Below the pieces are notes generated by a model that made no database searches, had not been told where the DNA came from, and saw nothing but the letters and a program-made list of their open reading frames with translations. Positions 9,005 to 18,469 of a DNA stretch of 64,000 nucleotides are shown piece by piece. The position numbers and the translations under genes were made by a program. Numbering within the stretch: position 1 is the first letter of the stretch; each line of letters begins with the position of its first letter. The stretch is from positions 12,984 to 76,983 of the forward strand of contig CAZLZD010000018.1 in assembly GCA_964563925.1 (NCBI GenBank). The letters are read 5' to 3'. The DNA is from JAUILA01 sp964563925 (GTDB lineage: Bacteria > Bacteroidota > Bacteroidia > Cytophagales > Cyclobacteriaceae).

Positions 9005-10351
9005 TTATAAGGAGGTTTTCGGATCGAACCGCTCCAGGTAATCCGCGACCCGCCGTACCACCATTCCTCCCAGGGAGCCATCCACCACGCGGTGGTCATA
9101 GCTGTGGGACAGGAACATTTTGTGCCGTATGGCAATGGCATCCCCCGCCGGGGTTTCAATGACTGCCGGCTTTTTGGTTATGGCACCCAGCGCAAGAATG
9201 GCGACCTGTGGTTGCATAATAATCGGTGTGCCCATTACATTTCCGAAGGATCCTACATTGGAAATGGAGAATGTGCCGCCCTGCAATTCATCAGGTTTGA
9301 GTTTGTTTTCCCGTGCCCGCCTGGCCAGGTCGTTGACCTTAACGGCCAGCCCGGTAAGGTTATACTGATCGGCATCATGGATCACCGGTACAATGAGGTT
9401 GCCTGAAGGCAGTGCGACGGCCATCCCAATATTGATATGCTTTTTACGAATGATCCGGTCGCCATCAACCTGTACATTGATCATCGGGTAATCCCTGATC
9501 GCTTTGACGACGGCGTCAATAAACAGCGGGGTGAAGGTGAGGTTCCCGCCTTCCCGGCTCTTGAATTCATTCTTCATTTTATTTCGCCACATCACCAGGT
9601 TGGTGACATCCGCTTCCACAAAGGAGGTGACATGAGGGGATATCCGCTTGGAATCGACCATTCGCTGTGCGATCATTTTACGCATCCGGTCCATTTCGAT
9701 GATCTCATCATCCCCACTGATGGAAACCGGGGCGGGTACAGGGGCAGCTGCACCTGATGTACCGGCAGTCGGCGCCTGAGCCGCCCTGGCCGGTGTAGCC
9801 TGAGGCTCATCTGTACGGGTCTCCAGGTAGGAAAGGATGTCTTTTTTTGTAACCCTTCCTTCCTTCCCGCTGCCTTCTATGGTTTCAAGTTCCTCCACCC
9901 CAATTCCTTCTTCCCTGGCAATGTTCCGGACGAGGGGAGAATAGAACCTTTCGCCATTGCGGGCCGCGACATGACCATTGCGAGAAGCACCATTGCTTGC
10001 TGATACCGTAGTGACCATTTCAGCCTGTTCTTCCCTGGGCGACTCCTGTACTTCCGGAGCGGATTCTCCTGAGCCGTTCCCGGAAGGGGCCGCCGAGGTT
10101 TTTTCTTCCGCCTCGGTGGTGATCAGGGCAATTGGCTTTCCTACTTCCACCACATCACCTTCCCTGGCAAGAATTTTCGTGAGGACACCCCCATGGGTGG
10201 AAGGTACCTCCGTGTCAACCTTGTCGGTCGCCACTTCCAGTACTGATTCGTCCTGTTCGATGGTATCGCCTTCACTTTTAAGCCAGCTCAGAATCGTGGC
10301 TTCCATAATACTTTCGCCCATTTTGGGCATTACTAATTCAACTTGTGCCAT
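9005..10351 (-). CDS. 2-oxo acid dehydrogenase E2 (dihydrolipoamide acyltransferase)
   Basis: A 448-residue E2 component. Residues 1-80 form a lipoyl domain with the lipoylated Lys44 in TDKVDTEVPS. An alanine/serine-rich linker leads to the peripheral E1/E3-binding domain around 135-175 (SPLVRNIAREEG...GRVTKKDI). The acyltransferase domain occupies about 215-448, with the catalytic motif DHRVVDG (His420, Asp424). The MPKMGESI start and single lipoyl domain suit a branched-chain or 2-oxoglutarate-type E2 of Bacteroidota; which complex it serves cannot be told without E1. No E1 or E3 gene is adjacent. Its promoter matches the Bacteroidota consensus and sits at the end of cinA, giving it an independent transcript. 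Confidence 0.93.
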   Translation of the reverse strand: MAQVELVMPKMGESIMEATILSWLKSEGDTIEQDESVLEVATDKVDTEVPSTHGGVLTKILAREGDVVEVGKPIALITTEAEEKTSAAPSGNGSGESAPEVQESPREEQAEMVTTVSASNGASRNGHVAARNGERFYSPLVRNIAREEGIGVEELETIEGSGKEGRVTKKDILSYLETRTDEPQATPARAAQAPTAGTSGAAAPVPAPVSISGDDEIIEMDRMRKMIAQRMVDSKRISPHVTSFVEADVTNLVMWRNKMKNEFKSREGGNLTFTPLFIDAVVKAIRDYPMINVQVDGDRIIRKKHINIGMAVALPSGNLIVPVIHDADQYNLTGLAVKVNDLARRARENKLKPDELQGGTFSISNVGSFGNVMGTPIIMQPQVAILALGAITKKPAVIETPAGDAIAIRHKMFLSHSYDHRVVDGSLGGMVVRRVADYLERFDPKTSL

Positions 10352-10398
10352 GTCGCATCGGTTTATCAGTTTTGATCAGGTTTTCCCGATCTTGTGGG

Positions 10399-10428
10399 CA
10401 AATTTACTATTTTAACTTTTTTCTTCAA
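10399..10428 (-). promoter_or_regulatory. Promoter of the E2 gene (TTG-N19-TAAATTTG)
   Basis: On the minus strand a -33 TTG (10426-10428) is followed after 19 bases by a perfect -7 box TAAATTTG (10399-10406). This is the best-spaced Bacteroidota-type promoter in the window. It predicts a leader of about 40-45 bases before the start at 10351. The -33 element lies inside the 3' end of cinA. Confidence 0.75.
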
Positions 10429-11686
10429 TCGTTTTCGATAAAGTAATCCGGAGCAGGTTCAATACCCCAATAGTCGAGGCGTGAATATTCACCTTCCTGT
10501 CTTTCCATAACTGTAGTTTTCTGGTGATTGTTTCCCCCCCGAAATGACAAGCAATCCAAACAGTACCCACCGGTTTCTCAGCAGAACCGCCGTCCGGTCC
10601 GGCGATACCCGTAGTCGCCAGGCCAATATCGGTTCCCATGACACGGCAAATACCTTCAGCCATTTCCCGTACAGTCTCCTCACTTACCGCACCGAATGTT
10701 TCCAGGGTTTCCTTTTTCACACCCAGGACTTGCTCCTTGACCTCGTTGGCGTAAGCGATAACCCCACCTGTGAAATAGGCAGACGAGCCAGGGACCTGTG
10801 TGATGGTCCGGCCGACATTACCGCCCGTACAGCTCTCAGCCACCGCGAGCGTCAGCTGCCGGCTGGTTAGTATCCGCCCCAGTACACTTTCAATCTCATC
10901 CTGGTCAAAACCGTAGATATATTTACCCGCGTACTCCATAAGCTTTTCAGTCTGCCGGTCGACTTCCCCGGCCAGCAGCTCCCGGTCCTCCCCGGTAGCG
11001 GTCAAACGAAGCTTCACCTGTCCAAGGCTTGGCAGGTACGCCAGTTTAATGTGATCAGGCAGCGCATGCGCCCAGTTGCTGATCTTTTCAGAAAGCCATG
11101 ATTCGCCTATACCGATGGTTTTGATCAGACGGTGGTATACCACTTCCGTGGCGAAGGTTTCTGAAAGTCGAGGTATGATATGTTTTTCCATCATACGCTT
11201 CATTTCATGTGGTACGCCCGGCATGGATACAAAAACTTTTCCGTTCCGCTCAAACCACATCCCCGGGGCAGTCCCGAGTTCATTGGTAACAGGATCACAG
11301 CAAACGGGTAGCACCGCCTGCTGTTTGTTAAGGTCGGTCAGTTCAAGCCCTTTTGAATCAAAAAAGGAAGAAACTTCACGAAGAGCGCGATCGTTCAGGG
11401 CAAGGCCGCACCCAAAATAACGTGCCAGGCACGGCTTGGTCAGGTCGTCTTCGGTAGGTCCGAGTCCGCCGGTAATCAATACCACATCCGCCCGGCCTTC
11501 TGCCTCCTGGAAAACCTCGAGAATTTCCTGTTCACGGTCTCCTACCGTTGTTTTCCTGACCGTGCGGAAACCGGCTGCGTCCATGGCATCAGACAGCCAC
11601 TGACTGTTGGTGTCGGTGATCTGGCCGTAAAGTATTTCATCCCCTATGGTAATAATCTCTGCCGTGTTATTCATTTCACTGCTCAT
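10412..11686 (-). CDS. cinA: CinA-like protein (NMN deamidase-related)
   Basis: About 424 residues. The N-terminal half is a molybdopterin-binding-like (MoCF_biosynth/COG1058) domain, with the family opening EIITIGDEILYGQITDTNS and the VLITGGLGPTEDD loop. The C-terminal half is the CinA nicotinamide-nucleotide amidohydrolase domain, with VAESCTGGNVGRTIT and TTGIAGPDGG. The family recycles NMN or clears nucleotide damage in the cytosol. The longer frame starts at a TTG (11701); I prefer the ATG at 11686, and the ATG at 11674, giving MNNTAEII, is also plausible and closer to homologues. The 3' end carries the E2 promoter. Confidence 0.93.
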   Translation of the reverse strand: MSSEMNNTAEIITIGDEILYGQITDTNSQWLSDAMDAAGFRTVRKTTVGDREQEILEVFQEAEGRADVVLITGGLGPTEDDLTKPCLARYFGCGLALNDRALREVSSFFDSKGLELTDLNKQQAVLPVCCDPVTNELGTAPGMWFERNGKVFVSMPGVPHEMKRMMEKHIIPRLSETFATEVVYHRLIKTIGIGESWLSEKISNWAHALPDHIKLAYLPSLGQVKLRLTATGEDRELLAGEVDRQTEKLMEYAGKYIYGFDQDEIESVLGRILTSRQLTLAVAESCTGGNVGRTITQVPGSSAYFTGGVIAYANEVKEQVLGVKKETLETFGAVSEETVREMAEGICRVMGTDIGLATTGIAGPDGGSAEKPVGTVWIACHFGGETITRKLQLWKDRKVNIHASTIGVLNLLRITLSKTIEEKS

Positions 11687-11797
11687 TAAGAATACATGCA
11701 ATTTTACTACTTAGAGTACATTTCATCCCCGGCGATTCCTTAATTATTTACCTTGGTGTAATTCTTGTTAGCATCAATACGACCAAAACTACATATC

Positions 11798-12520
11798 ATG
11801 AATCGATTTGTTGCATTCTTTTTTACCTGCTGTCTGCTTTTTTCGGCATGTACTAGCACCCAGATCAATCAAACCCTCGGGGGTATCAATGATGTCCTGG
11901 GCGGATCCGACCTGACCACCGGGGAGGTGGTAGCCGGACTCAAGGAAGCGCTTGTCAAAGGAGCCAGGCAGGGTGCCGATGATGCCTCCAAAGAGAATGG
12001 CTATTTCGGTAATCCGATAATCAAGATACCCTTTCCTCCTGAGGTTAAGAAGGTGGAGGACCGGCTGCGTCAGATTGGCCTGGGATCCGAAGTGGATAAA
12101 TTTATCCTGACCCTCAACCGGGGTGCAGAAGAGGCGGCAAAGGAAGCAGCGCCTATATTTGTGGATGCCATTACCTCCATGAGCATCCAGGACGCCTGGA
12201 GTATTCTCAAGGGAGACAATAATGCGGCCACCGAATATTTGCGAAGGAAGACTTCGGCGCAGCTGATTGAAACTTTTGCACCGGTCATGCAACGGGCACT
12301 TGATCGTGTGAATGCCACAAAATATTACGGCGACGTTATTACGGCGTACAACAAGCTCCCTCTTACGGAAGATGTGAATCCCGATCTTAATGAGTACGCT
12401 ACGCAAAAAGCAGTAGACGGATTGTTTACCCTGATCGCACAGGAGGAGGAGAAGATACGAGAAAATCCGGCTGAACGAACCACTGCCTTGCTTAAAAAGG
12501 TATTTTCAGCCCAGGATTAG
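11798..12520 (+). CDS. DUF4197 lipoprotein
   Basis: A 240-residue predicted lipoprotein: basic start, hydrophobic core and lipobox LFSAC with Cys about 17 residues in. The mature part matches the DUF4197 pattern: TTGEVVAGLKEALVKGA near the start, then FGNPIIKIPFPP, and long helices with repeated alanine/glutamate to the end. The function of the family is unknown. I use the ATG at 11798; the frame extends upstream to a TTG that would spoil the signal peptide. Its stop overlaps the convergent subtilisin gene by 4 bp, so the two transcripts must run into each other. Confidence 0.9.
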   Translation: MNRFVAFFFTCCLLFSACTSTQINQTLGGINDVLGGSDLTTGEVVAGLKEALVKGARQGADDASKENGYFGNPIIKIPFPPEVKKVEDRLRQIGLGSEVDKFILTLNRGAEEAAKEAAPIFVDAITSMSIQDAWSILKGDNNAATEYLRRKTSAQLIETFAPVMQRALDRVNATKYYGDVITAYNKLPLTEDVNPDLNEYATQKAVDGLFTLIAQEEEKIRENPAERTTALLKKVFSAQD

Positions 12521-15500
12521 TCTACAATTACCTGGAAGACACGTGTCCGCTCCTGATCTTCAACCTTCAGCAGGTAAAGGCCTGGTTTGAGTCCGGCAAC
12601 GGATATCTCCTCACACTGCAGGCAGGTACTTACTATTCTCCCTTCTGAGCTGAGTAATGTGAAGGTTCCGGGCAAACCGGGAACCCTGATCCTTGTTGAG
12701 GAGGGGTTGGGATAAGGCAGGCTGGTGGTCTGAATGTCCGGGAGGGAGGTGACAACCACCACATCCAGGGTTTGTTGAATAAAGGATATACAGCCATAAT
12801 CATCCTCAACGGTCAGGCCGATTAAATAGGTGCCTGGTTGTTCAGGGGTAAACTCAAAGTTTTCCCCGTCGGCAGTCACCTGGCCATCCACGGTCCATGA
12901 ACGGGAAACAATGGTTCCAATGGAAGCATCGGTGAGCTGGATAACCGGATTTTCATTCAGGTTAACCGGGAGCTCCGGCAGGGAGAACCGGGCCTCCACA
13001 TCACTCACGGTGACCACACCTTCAGATACGGTGCTTTCAAGCAGGTTATCAATAGCCACTACATACACTACCGTATCCTTTGTGATGTCAGGGATTAACA
13101 TCGATCTTCCTTTTCCAATCAAGGTGGTCAGGGAGGATTCAGCGTAGAAATGATAGGTGCCATCTGCCGCAGGCCGTATTTGTCCGGTTTCCCCGCGACA
13201 AACCCTGACCGGCTCAATCACAGGAGTTGCACTGATTGCGGGCTCCAGGGTCAGTTCGGAAACCGCCGAACAGCCATCCGCATTAAATGCAGTAAGCCTG
13301 ATGGTGAAGGAAGAAAGACCGGAATAGTCAAACACCAGGTCGGGATCACCGCCCAGCACAGTGGTGCTGTTACCGCTGACAAGTGACCATTCCGCAAAGA
13401 TCAGGTCTCGTTGTTCGGCTTTAAGCCTGAGCAGGTATTTAGCTTCCAGGGCCAGGGTGTCAGGTGCAGCATTAAATGCGGCGGATACTTCCGAGATGTC
13501 TATCCTGATTTCAGCCGGGAGGCTTTCATACGGTCCGTCCAGGTTGGTTACATAGAATAATGAATCGGTCAGGACCGGTCCGGTGTCAAACGACGGTCCG
13601 GCGTAGATGCGGTTGGTGAGGGCCGCATCGGAATACACATGCACGCTGTCGGTACCGGCAGGATCCACGACAAAGGATGATCCCGGGCAACCGGCAAAGG
13701 ACTCGTCCTGGGGGCGGACATTTCGGACAGCCACTTCTATCGTGGCTGATTTCATTCCGGAGCAGCCTTTCGCGTTTGATGATTCCAGCGTCACCTGGTA
13801 AGTACCCGGATTGGTAAAATGCACGGATGGGTTTTTGACCGTGGAAGAATAACCATTGCCAAAGGTCCATTTCCAGGTAACAGCGTCCTTCGAAAGGTCG
13901 CTGAAGGCAACCCTGGTTGTATTGTTTTCGTCAAGGAGGACAAGGGATTTCGACATGGAGAAATCGGTTTGCACATCTGCCGGCAGTACCTGTATACGGT
14001 AGATGTCTCCGCGAATTCCGTCTGATACATCCTGTCCGTACAGCGTTATGGCCTCGCTGGCCGCGGGAATGATATACTGATCGCCTTCAAACACCAGGTC
14101 AGTACCAGCCGGGTCATTGTAGAAACGGGTTACCTGACCGGCAGGGTCAACAACCGCTTCCTCACCCCGGCAGAACCGGGCGATCAGTCCGACCGGCGGC
14201 TTGGCCCGGAATGCGGCATATAACTCCCTGGCCTCTTCATGAATACCGGTGAGGTCCTCAAGGGAGGAGGCAGATGACAAGAAGAATGCAAACCGGAGGC
14301 TCTCGCCGGCTTCGAGCGTGATGGAAGACAGACCCGCGAATCCGGCCACGTCATTGCCGGACCCTTCCGTCCCGGCGTTTATCTTGTTTTTCTGGAAGAG
14401 CTGGTACTTGACCTCATCTGAAATGTAGGGCGGAAGGTCGGATGAGTTTCCATCCTGGTTTCTTTTGTCGAGCGCGGTCAGGAAGTAAGGTGCGTCACCA
14501 AGAATCTCCAGTCCGCCAAATAAGCTCCCGGCCTCATTCAACGTGTACTGAAAGCGGTCATCGGCTGATTTCATCAACCGGTTACGTAAAGGATCCTCCA
14601 GGTCAAAATCAGCCAGTACCGCCGGCTGGAAACCAGTCAGGGCAGAATCACTTGTGTTCGTAATGAAATACTCCATAAACACGGCCCCCAGGCTGTCCCA
14701 GGTAAAGGCAGATTGCTCGATTTTAAGCGGCAGTCTCGGAGAACGTGCCGGATCCGTAACGAATGACGAGGAGAGGAAGTGATCGGCAATGCTGTTCGCG
14801 GAAGGCCTCAGCCTCCGGGATGTTTTGAAATCAGGCTCACGTGAATACTGGCTTTGGCGAACCGGAATATTGTCCATAACGACAGTTTCCGACCGGATGA
14901 CCAGACCGATATTATCCAGGAGATGCCCCTGCGGTCCCAGCAGCCCAACGCCGTTCGTTTTTTGGTTTTGTGCATATCCCAGGTTCCCGTCCGCGGCTAC
15001 TGAGAATTGCATTTTCCCGTTATCCAGTGTCACCCAGGAAGGTGAGGTGGTAAATTCAAGATATTCATGGTCCTGGTAGGCACCTGAAGAATAATCAAGG
15101 CGGATGAGTATCCGGGTTTCCGGCGGGGTATCTTCACGCAAAACGAGCCTTACCTTTTTATTGCCGGTACCCAGGGTTGACAACCCGGGCAGTGTGACTT
15201 CGTCATCCAGCAAACTGACATACGGCGAACCGGAGGAGATTTGTATTCTGGCTGCTGAGGATGGGTAGAGGTAGTTTATGATCGACAGATCGAGGGTAAT
15301 GGTGTCACTGAAGAATGCCTGGCGACCAAGCCCGTTGTTGTAGGAGAATGACTGCAAGCGCAATGATGGCGAGGTGATGTCGGTCAGGGCATTGAAAATA
15401 TTCAGACGTCCTTTGCCGAGGTACTCCTGCCACATCCCGTTTTGCTGGGCACTGGTAATGTTATCGGCATTTACGCGTACCTTCTCCATAGCCTGAAGGG

Positions 15501-16707
15501 CATTTAGTTCCGGAAAACGGGCCCTTACCAGGGCCACGGCGGCTGCCACCATCGGCGCAGAGAGTGAGGTGCCTGAGGAAGAACCATAGCCATTATCATT
15601 GAAAACGGTATAGATGCCTTCCCCGGGAGCGGTAAGGTCCATATACGGACTGTATGTACCCCAAGGCGTCTTTTTATCGTTCTGGTCGGTAGCCCCTACG
15701 GAAAGGACATACGGATAGGAGGCCGGGTAAAAATCAAGAAGGCCGTTTGTATTTCCGCCAGCTGCCACAATGGCCACATCCTTTTCCAGGACTGCATACC
15801 GGATGATGTCCTCCCCGAACTGACTGTAGGCACCCGCCTCACCCCATGACAGGTTGATTACCTGGCAGCCCAGGTCTGCGGCCAGGGCAATCGCCTCATA
15901 CCCCTTTCGGAACAGGTTTGACCCGCTCGTGAAAATTTTTATGGGCAAGGCACGGGTCCGGTATCCTATTCCTGCTATTCCAAGATTGTTGTTGACGGCA
16001 GCACTGCTCACGCCGGCTACGGTAGTGCCGTGAATATCGGTATCCGGGAGGGGCACGTTGTCACTGTTCGCAATATCCCATCCAAAATAGTTATCGGTAA
16101 GCCCGTCGCCGTCATCGTCAGTGCCATTTACAGGGTCATTCCTGTTATACTGGATATTTTGGTACATGTCTTCGTGCATGTAGTCAATGCCGGTATCGAG
16201 CATGCCAATGGTAATTGTGGTATCACCCTGCTCTATATTCCATGCATCAAATGCACGTATCAGGTCAAGGTAATACTGCGAACCGGTACCGGGGTCATTC
16301 GGCAGAATCAGGGGTTTGTAGAGATAATAGGGTTCGGCATAGATAATCTCGCGTTCCTGATTAAGGTCGGCAAGAAGTTTTTCAAGGTCAAGTCCGTCCC
16401 TGACTTCAAGAATGTACAGGGTAGCCAGCGGATGAGTTTCCATTCGTCCTGAACGCAGGGCCTCTGATACCCAGGGAAGGGCAGGAGCAATGCCGTTGAT
16501 CGCATCGGAAGACAGGGAAACCTGGCTGAGCCTTGAGAAAAGCTCGTTCTTGCCGGTCTTTGCCAGGGGAGTGCGCGTTTTTATGACTACTTTCCCGCTC
16601 TCATGGGGAACGGTGAGGTCCGGGATATAGGTTTGCTGTGCGAATGTGAGATCGGCCAACCCCATTAGCAATACGCATCCCGTCAATATTAGTCTCCCAA
16701 CCTTCAT
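12517..16707 (-). CDS. Secreted subtilisin-like S8 protease with T9SS type A sorting domain
   Basis: A 1396-residue exported serine protease. After a signal peptide (MKVGRL... to FAQ) and a propeptide-like stretch, the S8 catalytic triad is Asp171 (MLDTGID), His226 (DIHGTT) and Ser381 (GTSLSAPM), with AAGGN for the oxyanion hole. A large beta-rich region follows, including PKD-like domains (WTFGNGYSS near 950) and Ig-like segments with DTVVYV-type strands. The last 80 residues are a type A sorting domain: the LPYPNPSS opening, GLKPGLYLLKV near the end and a C-terminal FQVIVD. It should be exported by the T9SS and attached to or released from the surface. The start at 16707 is preferred over an upstream codon because it opens the signal peptide. 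Confidence 0.93.
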   Translation of the reverse strand: MKVGRLILTGCVLLMGLADLTFAQQTYIPDLTVPHESGKVVIKTRTPLAKTGKNELFSRLSQVSLSSDAINGIAPALPWVSEALRSGRMETHPLATLYILEVRDGLDLEKLLADLNQEREIIYAEPYYLYKPLILPNDPGTGSQYYLDLIRAFDAWNIEQGDTTITIGMLDTGIDYMHEDMYQNIQYNRNDPVNGTDDDGDGLTDNYFGWDIANSDNVPLPDTDIHGTTVAGVSSAAVNNNLGIAGIGYRTRALPIKIFTSGSNLFRKGYEAIALAADLGCQVINLSWGEAGAYSQFGEDIIRYAVLEKDVAIVAAGGNTNGLLDFYPASYPYVLSVGATDQNDKKTPWGTYSPYMDLTAPGEGIYTVFNDNGYGSSSGTSLSAPMVAAAVALVRARFPELNALQAMEKVRVNADNITSAQQNGMWQEYLGKGRLNIFNALTDITSPSLRLQSFSYNNGLGRQAFFSDTITLDLSIINYLYPSSAARIQISSGSPYVSLLDDEVTLPGLSTLGTGNKKVRLVLREDTPPETRILIRLDYSSGAYQDHEYLEFTTSPSWVTLDNGKMQFSVAADGNLGYAQNQKTNGVGLLGPQGHLLDNIGLVIRSETVVMDNIPVRQSQYSREPDFKTSRRLRPSANSIADHFLSSSFVTDPARSPRLPLKIEQSAFTWDSLGAVFMEYFITNTSDSALTGFQPAVLADFDLEDPLRNRLMKSADDRFQYTLNEAGSLFGGLEILGDAPYFLTALDKRNQDGNSSDLPPYISDEVKYQLFQKNKINAGTEGSGNDVAGFAGLSSITLEAGESLRFAFFLSSASSLEDLTGIHEEARELYAAFRAKPPVGLIARFCRGEEAVVDPAGQVTRFYNDPAGTDLVFEGDQYIIPAASEAITLYGQDVSDGIRGDIYRIQVLPADVQTDFSMSKSLVLLDENNTTRVAFSDLSKDAVTWKWTFGNGYSSTVKNPSVHFTNPGTYQVTLESSNAKGCSGMKSATIEVAVRNVRPQDESFAGCPGSSFVVDPAGTDSVHVYSDAALTNRIYAGPSFDTGPVLTDSLFYVTNLDGPYESLPAEIRIDISEVSAAFNAAPDTLALEAKYLLRLKAEQRDLIFAEWSLVSGNSTTVLGGDPDLVFDYSGLSSFTIRLTAFNADGCSAVSELTLEPAISATPVIEPVRVCRGETGQIRPAADGTYHFYAESSLTTLIGKGRSMLIPDITKDTVVYVVAIDNLLESTVSEGVVTVSDVEARFSLPELPVNLNENPVIQLTDASIGTIVSRSWTVDGQVTADGENFEFTPEQPGTYLIGLTVEDDYGCISFIQQTLDVVVVTSLPDIQTTSLPYPNPSSTRIRVPGLPGTFTLLSSEGRIVSTCLQCEEISVAGLKPGLYLLKVEDQERTRVFQVIVD

Positions 16708-16737
16708 TGTCACATTTGCCCTGATTTGGGGCATTCT

Positions 16738-16745
16738 CAAATTTA
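16738..16745 (-). promoter_or_regulatory. -7 box TAAATTTG upstream of the S8 protease gene
   Basis: A perfect TAnnTTTG match on the minus strand 30 bases before the start at 16707, in the short divergent spacer shared with paaN. No TTG is seen at the proper -33 distance, so it is a weaker call than the E2 promoter. Confidence 0.5.
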
Positions 16746-16801
16746 CATATTATACGCAGATAATGTATCTTCGCTGTAACCGATTAAAACCGAATCCAGC
16801 C

Positions 16802-18469
16802 ATGAATTTATACGATAAACACAAGGAATTACTGACAAAAGCTATTGATGCATTACATAAGCGAGACTTTTTCGCAGCTTATCCCGAACATCCGTCCCCC
16901 AAAATCTACGGGGAAACAGCTGACGAAGAAGGCCGCAAGGCATTTCAGGCTTCGATGAACAAGCAATTTGAGGGACTGCTCCAGGAGGGTGCGGAAGATT
17001 GGGTCGGACAGGAAGAGTCACCTTATCTCCAGCAGGAACTCGGAATCAAGTATCCGTCTTTTGATACGGAAACGCTGATCGAAAGGGCTTCGTCGGTACA
17101 AAAGGAATGGAGAAACGCCAGTGCTGACCAGCGGGCCGGCATTCTCATAGAATCCCTTGAAGGGGTTAAAGGGCGGTTTTTTGAAATTGCCTACGCCACG
17201 ATGCACACCACCGGACAGGGGTACATGATGGCTTTTCAGGCATCAGGTCCGCACGCCGCAGACCGCGCACTGGAGGCCATTGCGGCTGGTTATGAAGAAC
17301 TTAACCGCTTTCCGGCCCAGGCCCGTTGGGATAAGCCCATGGGAAAATACAATCTGGTAATGGATAAAACCTGGCGTGCGGTACCGAAGGGGACCGGCCT
17401 GGTGATTGGATGTTCTACTTTTCCTACCTGGAATTCGGTTCCAGGCGTCTATGCTTCGCTTATGACCGGCAACCCGGTCATAGTAAAGCCGCATCCCGGT
17501 GCGATTCTGCCTATGGCCATTGTTGTGGCAGAAATTCAGAAGGTCTTAACGGCAGAAGGATTCTCCCCCGCCATTTGCCAGCTTGCTCCCGATACTTTTG
17601 ATCATATGATCACCAAGGAGCTGGCTGAAGATCCGGCGGTAAAGCTGATTGATTTTACCGGTAATTCACAATTTGGTTCTTACCTGGAGAACCTGAAGGG
17701 AAAAACCGTATTTACGGAAAAAACAGGTGTAAATTCGGTTATTTTACATTCAGCGGAGAATGTCGACAAGGTGGCAGGAAACCTGGCATTCAGCCTTACA
17801 CTCTATTCAGGGCAAATGTGTACGGCCCCCCAGAATTTTTATATACCCTCCGGGGGAATCAAAACGCCTGACGGGGTGGTTTCATTTGATGAGTTTGCCC
17901 AAAAGCTGGCGGATAATGTAAACGGACTGGTGGATAATCCCAAGGCAGGGCCTTTCGTGCTGGGTGCGATCCAGAACCCCAAAACATGTGACCGAATCAA
18001 TGAAGCCGAAGAAATCGGTGGGAAAGTATGGTTATCCTCCCGGACCATTGAGAATCCGATGTTCAAAAATGCCCGGATTGCGACGCCGGTCATTCTGGAA
18101 ATGGATGCCTCTGACGAGGATAAATTCAGCAAGGAATTATTCGGGCCCATTGCTATCCTTGTCCGGACTAGCACGATTGAAGAAGCTGTGGACATGGCCA
18201 GGAAGATGGCTGAAAAACATGGGGCTATTTCCTGCGGGGCATATACCACCGACCAGGAGGTCAAGGAAATGATTGCCGATGAGATGTCACTTGCAGCCAC
18301 ACCGGTCTCGTTTAACCTTACCGGAAATATTTACATGAACCAGAATGCCGGGTTCAGTGATTTTCATGTAACAGGCGGTAATCCGGCGGGAAATGCCTCA
18401 TTTACCAACCCTGAATATGTAATCAAGCGATTTACCTGGGTAGGCCACCGGGAGCCGGCCGCGGTCTGA
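16802..18469 (+). CDS. paaN: Phenylacetic acid degradation protein PaaN (aldehyde dehydrogenase)
   Basis: A 555-residue aldehyde dehydrogenase-superfamily enzyme of the PaaN/PaaZ-N type, recognised by its opening YDKHKELLTKAIDALHKRDFFAAYPEHP and overall length. The ALDH catalytic cysteine is Cys340 in SGQMCTAPQNF and the general-base glutamate is in FTEKTGVN. In phenylacetate catabolism this family oxidises the ring-opened semialdehyde. Unlike PaaZ it lacks a MaoC hydratase domain. No other paa gene is nearby, so the rest of the pathway must lie elsewhere or the enzyme serves another aldehyde. The ATG at 16802 is used; upstream in-frame sequence lies in the divergent promoter. A near-match -7 box (TATCTTCG) is at 16766-16773. 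Confidence 0.9.
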   Translation: MNLYDKHKELLTKAIDALHKRDFFAAYPEHPSPKIYGETADEEGRKAFQASMNKQFEGLLQEGAEDWVGQEESPYLQQELGIKYPSFDTETLIERASSVQKEWRNASADQRAGILIESLEGVKGRFFEIAYATMHTTGQGYMMAFQASGPHAADRALEAIAAGYEELNRFPAQARWDKPMGKYNLVMDKTWRAVPKGTGLVIGCSTFPTWNSVPGVYASLMTGNPVIVKPHPGAILPMAIVVAEIQKVLTAEGFSPAICQLAPDTFDHMITKELAEDPAVKLIDFTGNSQFGSYLENLKGKTVFTEKTGVNSVILHSAENVDKVAGNLAFSLTLYSGQMCTAPQNFYIPSGGIKTPDGVVSFDEFAQKLADNVNGLVDNPKAGPFVLGAIQNPKTCDRINEAEEIGGKVWLSSRTIENPMFKNARIATPVILEMDASDEDKFSKELFGPIAILVRTSTIEEAVDMARKMAEKHGAISCGAYTTDQEVKEMIADEMSLAATPVSFNLTGNIYMNQNAGFSDFHVTGGNPAGNASFTNPEYVIKRFTWVGHREPAAV

